Of a DNA stretch of 64,000 bases, positions 10,001 to 22,000 are shown piece after piece. The stretch lies in NCBI GenBank assembly GCA_013396995.1, contig VWZP01002573.1, forward strand, positions 1 through 64,000. The letters run 5' to 3'. The position numbers and the translations under genes are program-made. This DNA is from Dicaeum eximium (Eukaryota > Chordata > Aves > Passeriformes > Dicaeidae). The notes under the pieces were generated by a model, which was given only the letters and a program-made list of their open reading frames with translations, did not search any database and was not told where the DNA came from. Positions within the stretch are counted from its first letter, which is position 1. Each line of letters starts with the position of its first letter.

Positions 10001-13000
10001 CAGAACGCGTCCCGCTTGGCCCAGCTCTGCACAAAGTCACTGAGGCTGCTGGCCGGTGTCCCCCCAGCGGCCACCAGGTCGTCCTCAGGGTTGCCGTTGT
10101 AGCGGCCGCAGAGGCCGTAGGTGAGGTTCTGGAAGCCCCGTGGGATGGTGACAGACAGGAAGGTCTTCCAGTCGTACACCACCTTCAGCCCGAAGTCTGT
10201 CTCCACCACGATGTGGAAACCGAAGGCAAAGATGTTCACTTTGCCCTGGCCCAGCTTCAGGGGCAGGTAGAGACGCTCATCGTTGATCTGCAGGGAGGAA
10301 ACAAGGCACACTGTGAGGGGGAGTCATGGTGGGAGCTTCCACAGAAGGACACAAATGGGGGCGGCTCGGCATTCCCAGAGAAAGGTCCCTGCTGACCTCG
10401 CCTCCACATCCAAACTAAGGCAGCCAAAACAGAAATCCTCTCCAAAAGTTGTGCCTGGCAGCACCCTAGGAAGAGCCCAAGCATGACCTGACCCCCAAAA
10501 AACCTTGCAAGCCCTAAGGCCTCATGTCTAGGGTTTCTCTCCACAGTTTGGGAGTCAGACCTGCAGAAATAATCACAGCCCTCTTGGCCCTGCACTCACC
10601 AGCACAGTGTATTTGTAGGCACGGTGGATGACGATGTTGTAATTAAAGACCTCCACTTCCACCTGCTTCACCCACAGGGCCAGAGAGGTGTCCCGGTCCT
10701 CATTCTTGGCCGTGACAGTGAACGCTGGGAACGTGTCCGAGCGCTCCACCCTGGGCCGGGAGATGGTGGTGACCAGCACCAGCTCACAGCTGCTCTGGAA
10801 GTCGAAGGAGTACCCATCAAAAGTCAGGTAGTGCCCGTAGCCCGAGATGATGCAGGAGGCGTCGGTGCGGACGTGGCAGTAGTAGAGGCCGTTCTCCTCC
10901 AGGCAATACTCGTCGTCCTTGCAGGACACATTCTCGCAGTACACGCTGTTGTCCGAGCCGTTGCAGTAGCACAGGAAGTGGCAGGAGATGTCCATCCAGA
11001 AGGTCTGGTTGGTGGCCAGCTGCCGGCCCTCGAAGTTGCAGCCGCACTCGCGGCGGGGGATGCAGCGGGTGCCGCGCAGGGCGAAGCCCTCGTCGCACTG
11101 GCAGCCCTCCGAGCAGGTGTCCCTGCACACGGGGCCCGAGGCCAGGCTCTCGCAGGTCTCCACGCAGCTCATGCACTCCTCAAAGTGGCTGTTCTCCGGG
11201 CACGAGAGAGCTGCAGGGTTGGCAAACACAGAGCCTGAGCCCCCAGCTCCGACAGCACAGGGTGAGGAACAGGCAACAATCAGGTGGTGACTGATTCAGG
11301 GGAAAAGGGGAAACAGTCCCAGCATCTTGTGGCCACTGGCTCATCCCATTCCCTTTCCAGCCCCTTCTCCCCTCAGCCATCACCCCCCTCACATCTCAAC
11401 CCTGTCCTGCCATGTGCCAAACATCACCTCCTGTTATTTCCCAAACACCTCCCTGAAACCTCTGAGGCAGAGACAGGCACAGCCTTCCCACCATCTACTT
11501 CCACACTCGGGATTTTTCACATTTGCTTCTGAATTATGAATGTTCTCCCCTGCACGGCAAGTTTACAGCGACAGCTAAAAACCAGTGTTATTAAAATTAT
11601 CCTCTGGTGGTGGCGTACGGCACCGCCAGACACCATCTGCAGCTCCGGAACGCTCCTACAGCGCACCATGAAACTTCTGCTGCCTCCTGAAATGCCACCC
11701 TAAAACCACTTCCCTGGGAAATCTGTCCCTGCTGGCACCAGAAACCACTGCCTGTGATTCCAGCATCCCGCACGAAAAGCTGCTCCGCCTCTGCCCACAA
11801 ATCACCAACAAAAAGACTCTGCTGGGTTTGCTGGGTTCCAAACTCTCTTCTCCCTACCATGGGTGATGAAGAGCTTTGGTGGACTCACGGCAGAAGCTGT
11901 GGCTCCTCCACTGGCCGATGTCCACGTCGGCGTTCTTGCAGGCGCTGGCGTAGCGTGCCACCGCGTCACACAGCTCCGACACGTTGCCCCCGCTCTGGCA
12001 CAGGCGGAAGAGGCAGGTCCTGTAGTAGGCCGAGACGTTGACCACGCTGTGACACTCCAGGAAGGAGCTGTTGGTAGGGTCGTTGATGATGCCGCAGCTG
12101 GAGCGGCTCCTGTAGGACTTGAGCAGCTCCGAGTCGTTGTTGCAAGCCATGAGCAGGTCCCCGCACTCGCCGTTGCAGATCTCGTCGAAGGTGGTCCAGC
12201 TCTCCAGGAACAGCTCCAGGTTGTCTGTGAACTTGCCCTTGGGCAGCCAGAACTCGTCGGTGGCGTTGTCGTTGAAGAGGCCGCAGAGGCCGCCGGTGCA
12301 GTTGAAGTAGGAGGTGGAGAGGCGGATCTCCAGGAGGCCGGAGTCGTAGTAGCTGATGGCCAGGAGCCCCTCAGACTCCATCACGGTGCTGTTGTCAGTC
12401 CGGTAGATTTCCAGGCGCCCAGAGGGGTGGAAATAGGGCAGCTCCACGTCATAACCATTCACCTACAAGGAACAGGGCGGAGAGGCTTCAGGGAGGGTGA
12501 TGTGGCTTTGCCCACTGCGCACATTAAACACTTCCTGACCCAGACCCACCCTCCAAGGCCCAGATCCTCCTCTCAGTGAGGGCATACAGCTGTATCTTTG
12601 GTTTTTGCCACACAAAAAGCAATTTTTCTTCCAGGGAAAAAGCAAGTTGCAGGAGAAGGAGGAGGAAGGAAAACCTCCTCAGCAAACAGAAGGAGCAGTG
12701 CTGTGGCAACAACTTCACAAGCACCTAAAGGGCCTCCCTTGATGGTTCAAGTGTCCCTGTGGTGTCCACAGCCACAGACCCATAATCTCCACTGGATCAC
12801 ACCACAAGCCAGCACCTCCCACCCTGTCCCTGGGCAGGACCTTTACCTTAATGTCTGACAGCCTGGTGCCTCCAATCTTCACCTCTTGGCCGGCCGCCTG
12901 GACCCGCATGACGCGCGGCCCATTGGGAGCAGAGCCGACCTTCTTCTGGTTGATGTCCACCTCGAAGAAGTCCGGCCTCTCTGGGCAGGTCTTGAGCAGC

Positions 13001-16000
13001 GTGTAGGACTGTTCCAGCGGGTAGGGGAAGGTGATGCCGTCAAAGGTCTGCAGCACCTGGTCCTGCCCCACCAAACACACGGTCTCCCGCTTTGGGTAGC
13101 ACCCCCGGTAGCCGTTCTCGATGGTGCAGATCTCTCCCTCGGGGCAGGTGGTGTTGAAGCACCTGGTGTCCCCACCAGCCTGGCAGTGGCACTGCACGGT
13201 GCAGTCTGGTGACGCCCAGAAGGACTCCCCGACGGGGTAGTAGCGGCCGTTCACGTCACAGCCGCAGGCCTGGACGGGGACGCAGCGGTCGGCGCTGAGG
13301 ACGTGGCCCTCGGGGCACTCGCAGCTCTCGGTGCAGGGGGAGCTGCAGGCCAGCGGGGCCGTGAGGTCCGAGCAGGTGGCAGGGCAGCTGCTGGCACACA
13401 CCGAGTACTGGCTGAGCTCCGGGCACTGCACGGCCGCCGCTGTGGGCGCAGAGGGGTGACAAACAGAAGGGCCACGTTACAGCACAGCACAGGGTCAGCT
13501 GCCACCTTCTCACCGACCGCACCACAGACAACACAGAGTGACCCATGAATCCCTCAGTGGTAGGATTGGCCCCTCCATTCCCACCCAGGACGCCATGGCC
13601 TTCTCCAAAATAGCCCCAGAGCCACTGAGCTGCCCACAGCTATTTAAGGCCACAAGGATGGCAGACTGACCAAGCAGTCCCCATTCCAGTCCAGCCTCCA
13701 ACTCTTCTCATGGCAGCTGATGACCTCCAGAGCAACATGGAGCTCCCACCTCACGCCTGACTTGTGCCACACTTTTGCCAGAGCAAGGGTGTGATTCCAT
13801 GGAGAGGAGGGACCAATCAGTTCTCTCCCAAATCCCTCCACTTAAGGCAATCCCCTCCCTTGGGTTTCCTCCCCCTCCTGTCACAGAGGCAAACCCCTGG
13901 CACTGCTCCCCTCCTCCCAAACACTCACCACATCCCGTCTGGCTCCGCCACTCTCCCACCGAGATGCCCAGGGCCTGGCACACGGTGGCATACGCCTGGA
14001 TGGCCTGGCACAGCGCGGTGCCATTGTCCTTGGCACTGCAGAGATCGTAGACACAGCTGTGGATGAATGCAGTGGGATCCACGACAGAGCCACACTCCCA
14101 GAGGGGCCCCCCGCTCTTGTTGATGAAGCCGCAGTACTCGGGGGTGAAGTACAGAGCCTCGGTGGCGGGGTCGCAGAGGCTGCAGTTCTCCAGGCAGCCC
14201 GCGGAGCACCTGCGCTCGGGATGTGGCACCTGCCAGCTCTCGCCCAGGTCCGGCACGGACGTGGCCACCCTCCCGTCCGAGCGCAGGACGTCGTCCTCGG
14301 GGTCTTTGTTGTAGTTGCCGCACAGCCCGCACGTGGCGTTGATGTACGAGCCCGGCACAGACACGGAGGCGTAGTGCTGTCCATCGTAGGTCACCAGCAG
14401 GCCAAAGTCAGTCTCCAAGGCTGTGGACAGCCCGCTTTGGTAGACCTTGATTGCACCCAGGTCCAAGGAGATGGGCAGGGACACCACCAGGTCGTCCACC
14501 TGCGGGGACAGTACCCGGTGGCTGAGCCAGCGCGAGGAATAGCAGAGCCCTTGTGCTGGGACACAGACAGGACAGCCCTGTTGTGGGGTCTTGGGGTAGG
14601 GACATGCACAGAGGGACAGCCATTGGTAAGCTACAGGCCCTTCGTGTCACCCATGCCCATTCCCCAGGACACACGAGGCCCAGAAGTGCCATCCCACACT
14701 CTCTAAGCTGCTGCCACCTCAGAGGAGCTGACCTGGCAAGTTCTCCCCTTCCAGCAGAGCTCTTACCTTTGCCTTCCCAAAGCCGCCCTTGGGGAGAACA
14801 ATCTTGTGCGAGTAGACCTCCACAAAAATATCCCTCAGCCAGGAGACGGAGGAGCCGCCTCGGTTCTCATTCTTGGCCTCCACGTTGAAGTAGGGCAGCT
14901 GGGAGCCTGGCCAGCACTGCCTGGCGAGGAGGTAGGAGCAGGAACCCTGGAAGTGAAAGAGGAAGCCGTCGAAGGTGTGGTAATGTGGATCTCCGAACAC
15001 CACGCAGGTGCTGCTCTCCACCGGCACGCACTGGAAGAATTTGTTCTTGGTCTCACACGCCTCGAAGGGGCCACAAGCCATGTCCTGGCAGAGGATCTCA
15101 TTGTTGAAGTCCAGGCAGCGGCACTTGGTGGTGCAGTTGGCGTCGTCCCAAAAGATCTCCCCTTGACGGAGAAACTGTCCTAGAAAGACAGAAAGGGAAA
15201 AATCCACGCTACATCACTCCTTGAAACAGAAACACGCTCTGAGTGCACCCTCGGGGGCTCTGCTGGTCCTGTGATGGAGACCACCACCACCACCGTGTCC
15301 TGCTGCTGGGCTTCTCAGCTGCTTTGTTAGTGCAAACACCCAGCAAATCCCAAACTTCATTTCTATTGTGTGGTTCATCCTCTTTGAGTCCTACCCACGC
15401 CACGAGTCTCTGGAATGCTGCGAGCGCTGTCACAAATCCGGGGTCAGTGCTGCAACATGCAGGCTGGAAAATTTGAAGGTTATTCCACGTATTTTGGACA
15501 CCCACCACTTTGGTTCTTCAGTATTGCAGGGCACAAGGGGTGTTTGTGCTGTTTTCCCAAAGGAAAAGCCCCATTTGGAGGCAGTTTCCAGCACTTTTGC
15601 TGCACTTGCACCATCCTCCAGCTTTGTTGTCACTGCCGTGGTTCCCCTGCTCACATAACTCTGCTGGTCAAAAAGTCACCCTGTCATCAGAAGCCCCAGG
15701 AGCAATTTACTCCCATTCAGGAAGAGCTCGTAGTAGTTACCACACGAAAGAGCTGTTGATAAGCAACTTCCACCCCACACAGGAGCCCCAGCAGAGCGCT
15801 GAGTGATCTCACAGCCCAGACGGAGCAGACGTGTTACACCAGCAGAGAGGGAGCGGGTTTGGCTGGTGAGAGACAGGAGAGGCTGGAGAACAAGGGTGGC
15901 AAGCCCCCGTGAGAGTTTCCCCCCCCTCCATCTGGCCATTTTTCACACTCCTCCGGTGCGTGGCTTCTGCCGTGTGCTGCCTGAGTTTACCTCTCCTAAA

Positions 16001-19000
16001 CTTTTTGTTCTCTTCCCTGCCTCCTACAAGAAAAAAAAAAAAAAAAAAAAAAAGAAGCTATTTTCTGCTTCCTCGCTACAAATGTCTCCTCTTGGCAAGG
16101 CCCATGCTCCAACCATCCTGGTGTGGGGAATTTGGGAGAGGGGTGTCATTCGGATCCAGCACCTCATGGTACATCTCCTTCTGTGGAGGGCAATCAGCCA
16201 TTCACCGTGAGATTTAAATCCAGTGGCAGGATCTACTCGCACTCCTCTTGTCACCTGCAGAGCTGAGACTGGTTTTCAGCTTCTCTGCAAAGTCCAGCCT
16301 TTCTTCCTGGGGTCAGCAGCTGGAAAATGCTGAAGCAGCTGAACCCAAAACTCTGCTGGAGCTGCAAGAGCCTTGGAATCTCTTGGACCTTCAGTAGTCC
16401 TAAACTAGGACATAAAGAAACCACATCTCCATTGTCTGTCAGCAAACGACAATCCTCTCTTGCTGGAAAGACTCCTGGAGCACAGTGGAAGCTCCTGACA
16501 GTTTTATTTGTCAAATGGAAATGCAATAATCTTTCAGCAGCAGAGTCCTTGTGCAGCCAGTGTCTGTGCATCGATTAATCCCTTTATGGCCCCGCGCTGT
16601 CAGTGACGGGGACAGACTCTGTAACTGCTGCAGACACATGGCATTTGTCCTCCCTGCAAAACCTCCTGCACAAACAAGGGAAATGGCACCACAAGATCAG
16701 CTTCCTTAATTTATGGGCAGGAGGAAATTGCTGTCCCCAGGTCTTTCCTGTTGCCACCAATTATCGCAGGAACTCGGAGATGCGCAAGGACTGAACTCTC
16801 TCTTGTGTTTCCGTCCCTGCAGCTCATGGGGCTGCCCTGGCAAAAGCACAGATCATGCAGCACCCCAACAGCATCACCTTTTGCTGCACTGCACCCCAAA
16901 ATTTGGGGACAAGCAGTGCCATTTCTCCCTTACCTCTCAGGCTGCAGCCGTTGGCCGGGTCTATTTCTCTGCCATCTATTTTGAAAGCCCAGCGCCCAGG
17001 GACGTTCACGTTGGTTGTTTCCTCAATATTGACAATGTCTGGGGTTCTGGAGCCTGGGATGCTGAAAAAGTTGGTGAGATTTCCACCATTGAAGCCAGCC
17101 TAAACAAGAGAGAACAAATTCCATCACCCATCTTGGCAATGGGAAAGTGATGCTGCATTTCCTCACTTCTCTGCTCTCCCTGGGTACATCTTCTTTAGTT
17201 TTAACAGCTCTTTCTGGAGATTTCTGTTTTCAGGTAGTCTAAGTTTCTGTTTTCAGGTAGTCTGGATGTGAATAAAAGCTAAGCAGGCACTACAAGCAGA
17301 AGGGATGTGTATTCACACATTTGTGTTTGTATACTTATGTATGTACATATAGATCTAAGGGTGTGTGAACCGAGTGGCCAAAATAAAGTGGGGGAGCAAT
17401 GCAGGGAGAGACAAAGTGAGGAAGCAATGTGGGGATGCAGGATTCCTGCACTCCTTGTGCAGGAATGTCCCTTTCCTCAGGCAGAGGGACTGGCTGTGGC
17501 ACTGCTGCCACCACCAAATTTTAGGGTGCTCATCCCACCGTGCCCAGCAGAATGGGCTGGCCAGAATTCAAGGCCAGTGCTGGGGATGCTGAGGGACTCA
17601 GTGGCCTGAGGAAGCATGGATACTTTGGAAAAGCCATAGGCAGTCATCCAAGAGCTCATCAGGGATGGGGACACGGGAACAGGAGCCTCACCTGAGCCAT
17701 CACCCCGCCGAGACCAGTGAGGGGGTCCCCTCCACTGGCCGTGCCCGTGGTCCAGCTGATTTCATGGTAGTTAAACAAGGCAAAGGATGACACCCCGTCT
17801 GTGATCAGGACAGCCTGGAACGTGTTCACCTGTGGAAAACCACGGGCACACTCACAGCTGGTACTGCTTTTCTCCTGCCCTTCTGCCACGTTGATGTCTG
17901 GCCCTGGTGAGCCTCACAGTGAAGAGCAGAAGTGGAATGAGACCCGAAATGCGTTTGTTCTTGCTGCCACAGCTCCAGCAGCTCCCATTCCTGCTCTTTC
18001 CTCCGCCTGGGAGCATGTGAAGACCTTCTCTGATCCAAGGGAGCGCCAATAGATGGCAGCATGAGAATAAGCTCACAGGGAAGGAGCAGCGGGCAGGATT
18101 TGGGTGGTTGTGATCTGTTATGTCCCATTACCCTGTCTTAGCTTTATTCCTGCATTATCTTTCCCTGTTCCCTTCCACATTCATGTCCTACAACGCTGCT
18201 GAGGGTGGATTACACCCAAGCCAGCCATGTGTATCCTGCACTTTGCTGGCTGCCAAATCCCCTCCCTACCTGCTAAACCCTCTGCTCGTGTTCCTCCTTT
18301 CACTTGAAATGACTCTGCATTTCCAGCCCCACAGACGCCAGGCACATTCCAGCCAGGATCCAGGTGGGAAGAGCTTTCTCTTTTAGGGCTGTGCAGAACG
18401 ACAGAAGCAGCTCCTTCCCTTGAGATGTCCCCTCTATCCTTGCAGATGCAGCAGCAGAGCTCGTCCCTGGGAGCTCAGTCAGTCACTTCTCTCAGCTCCC
18501 TGCATTTTCCTGTCCTTCCCACCCCTGCCCTGGGACCATGCCATGAGAGCAGCTCCTCCTGCCTCCGAGCAAGCAGGATTTTAGCAGGGCACAAAGTGTG
18601 GGCTGCCTCTCTTTTACTTAATGCAGAGCAACCCTTCAAGCCTGGCTACCTGGGCACTGCACAGCGGGGAGGAAACCTCAGGCACAGAAACAATTCCCAG
18701 GTGATTGGGAAAGCCCAGGGATCCAACCATCTTCCACCGGGGAGCATCAGGGCTTATCCTGCCAGGAGCCCTGAGCACTGCAAGCAGTCGGAAGGGGAGG
18801 GTTGGGGTCACTTTGCACCAGGTTCCATCCCCCCAGAGCAAACCCCCTGGCCCTGAGGATGCCCCAAAAGGAGCCCAGGGCTGCTCTCGCTGCCTGCACA
18901 CCACAGGGGATGTCACTTCCAAGGAAACGAGGCCCCTGCCAGGAGAACTCTGGAACACGGAGGCAAAGCAGCTCTGGGAGCTGTCAGGAGAGAGAGGTGT

Positions 19001-22000
19001 GGGCAGAGCTGCCTCTCAGCAGCTGCAAATGGCACAGTTCACACCAGGGCAGGGAGCGAAAGCAGAGCCCTTCCACTCCTCATCCTTTCCCTGGGATTCT
19101 TTCTCCTGCTCGTGGTTTCCTCTTGCTCGCCTCTGCCAAGGTTTTTGCCGTGCTGGGAGGTCACAAACACATCACACATAAAGGCAGTGGCACTTGGAGA
19201 GTGCCCCAACAACTTTGCCATGCAGCAACAAACCCTGCTCTGCTCAGGAGCCTCTGGGAGGGAGGCAGGAGGTGAATCTCACACCTGGCTCTCCTCATGA
19301 AGAACACCTCCACCAACCCCCAAAATTCCCCTCTTTGGAGCTCCTGGCCATGGAGCACCTTCTCTGTCCAACCAGCCCCTCAGGAAATGAACCTGTTTGC
19401 TCAGGTGACATCTCCAGGCAGCAACTCCAGCATCCCTGAGGCCACATTCCCAAATTTTCTGCAGCTTTTCTGCACTGCGATGAAATTCCTGCTTAAGTTG
19501 CATGGTGCTACTCCTTGTGCCAGCCCTGAGCCCTGGCTGCTGCTGAGCAGGAAGGCTGCTCTATAGCAAAATAAATTGCATTGTGTTGCAAATGTAATTC
19601 TTCAGGCAATACACGAATCTCTATATTGCTTGCTGTCTGAAAATATATATATATATATAAGTATATATATGTGGGGGTTTTCTGCAAGTGCTGCCAGCAC
19701 TGGCAAAAAATATGCATCAAATCTCAAGCTTCTCTAACAAATGGAAAAGAGCTGAACTGTTTATCAGAGCCAACTCCTCGAGACAGGAGAAGCTGGGTTT
19801 TGGCACTCATAGCACACAGGCTAATCCTAAACAATCCAGACAATAACTGGGATCCCTCATTGCTATTCAAGAATGGGTTGGAGGAGGCTTGGGGCAACCT
19901 GGTCTAGAGGAAGGTGTAGGGGGGTGGAATGAGGTGATCTTTTCCAACCCAAATGATCTGAATCTTTCTTCACCCCAAGCTCCAGCACAGGAGCACGGAC
20001 ATCCCGACATCAGCTGCAGTCACAGCTCACAAATTCACCAGATATTTAAAAGCTGTCTGTGCCCTGACAAACACCCCACTGCCATCCCCCTCCTGTGAGA
20101 TACAGCTCACACATTTATGGCCATGTGACACGGCCAAGTCATTAGTGTGACTCTGATCAGCGTGGCCAATCTCCCATGCAGGCAGGGAGCTGCCATCAGA
20201 AACATCTCAATTTGTATGCAAGAAATGCATTATGATCAAACCAAAAAGTCCTAATTGGTGTCAGAGCCTTGCTTAGATCCTACAAACCCCGAGGGGGAGA
20301 TGCTTTCCCTGGAGATCTTAAAGCAGGGAGCGAGGCTCCCAGAGGAGAAAATGAGAGAACCTTGGTGCTCCTCTGCCCAGAAGGGAACTGGGGAGCAGCA
20401 CACAAATTGCCTCACTCAGTTTTACACACACATGACGGGAGCAGACACCAAACCCACCCACGAGACGCCACTCACCGGCGTCGTGCTGCTTCCCCCGTAG
20501 AAGGTCACCTCCTCCCAGGTGACGATGAAGAGCCAGCGGGCAGAGAAGGAGGCCATGTCCCTGAAGTGCCTGCGGACGTCCCTGGAGGCCCTGCGGAGCA
20601 GCTCGGGCTCCGTGCTCTCCCGGTAGTAGATCTCGCCGCGGATGCCGTTGTGCACGTCGGCCCAGAAGGGCGCCACGAAGGCGCGGCCGTCGGCCAGCGG
20701 GAAGGCCTCGGGCGTGAACTGGCTCACCAGGGCGTTGAAGGAGATCACGCCGTTGTTGTTGACCTGAGTGGAGACCCCCACGCTGTCTGAGCAAAGGTGG
20801 TTCAGCAGGGTAAATCAGAGCAGAGCGGCTGCTGGGCAGGAGATGCCCAAAAGGGGATTTATGGCACACAGAGGGTGAGCAGCCCGATCTGGGCACAGAT
20901 TGAGCTTCATCCTACCCACGGCGGCCAGGAGTTGGGGTGTCACATTAAACCCTTTCTGTTGGAATCCAGGGCACAGGGAATGTCTCTCTGCCTGTTTTAA
21001 GAAGCTCTGACCCTCAGCAGAACTCTGCTTTTAACCTTCATCCCTGGGAAAAATTGCCAAGGTTTTGGGATGAGTTAGAGCACACAGGTCTAACTGCCTT
21101 TGGCTTTGTCATCTGTGACAGATTTGGGGTCCCCAAGGGCAGGGAGGTGCCACCTCAGCCTCACCAGAGTCTGCTGAAGATGCTCCCCAAAATAACAGGT
21201 TTTACAAAGAACGGACAACAAATGGCACTGCTGCCCTGGATGCTGGAATCCCCCACCAGACGAGGGCTTGGAATGGGATTCTGCTTTCCCAGTGCTGCTG
21301 TGCACAAACACCAGGTGGAGAATGGACAAGTCTTTGCCTCTCTTCAATCCCACAGAGACCACAAAATTTGGGATGTGGCACAGTCACGCTGACTTAGGCC
21401 CTGTCTAAGGTTCAGGTGAGCTCAGGTGGCCCCTCTCAGCCCAGCCTTGGTGTCCCCTCAGCCAAGCTTTGGCTGTGCCATCACCTGGGAGCAGTAGCAG
21501 CTTCTCCTGGTCTGGGGCCCCCACAAAACTGTTGCCCCTTTTCCCCCCTGCAGGTCCTGCATGTTCTTGTTCCTTGTCATGGAGCAGGAATAATGTCCCT
21601 TGTGTCAAGCCCTTTGCTTTGCTGTGCCATTTAATCACCCACAAAGAAAATTTATTGCCTTTTAGATTCCTTTCCTATGAACATTATCCCATTAAATATA
21701 CCTTTGACTTTCTTAATCATAAAACCTATCAGTTCATGAAATCTAAGAACTTGTCAGGTAGCTGCTAATAAATCTTCCAGTTCCTGGTGACAGGCAGAGC
21801 GTGTTTAAAATGCAGCCAATAATGGCAAGGAAAAGGATGGAGGGAAGATCTGCTTTCTCCACTTACATAAATGCTTCTGTACGGGGCTCCAAAAAAGATG
21901 AATGGCACAGAGATCTTGATTTCAGGTGAGCTCCCATCATCAACTTTGGGGGTTTTGGTGTCATTCTGCCAGAATGGATACAGGCTTGCCATGGTGTGAG

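Larger units (their letters stand above)
4740..14766. other. TECTA introns 6-19, remaining intron sequence
   Basis: Introns longer than about 300 bases in this block are 4740-5217, 5742-6042, 6246-6600, 8115-8889, 9090-9725, 10288-10599, 11211-11888, 12463-12846 and 13440-13928. All have GT-AG ends on the minus strand. I see no RNA gene, transposon or extra exon in them. Confidence 0.55.
17830..20475. other. TECTA intron 3
   Basis: A 2.6-kb intron. It holds an (AT)n microsatellite near 19.64 kb and a short CR1-like fragment near 19.9 kb, listed separately. Nothing else is recognisable. Confidence 0.6.

Noticed and set aside
9607..12579. Long plus-strand open frames (for example 9607-10395, 10624-11238, 11863-12579)
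   Set aside because: They lie opposite TECTA exons 9-11 and reflect GC-rich codon third positions; the minus-strand frames carry the conserved tectorin protein.
16031..16053. Poly-A run as the tail of a processed pseudogene or SINE
   Set aside because: No coding or tRNA-like body and no flanking target-site duplication could be recognised.
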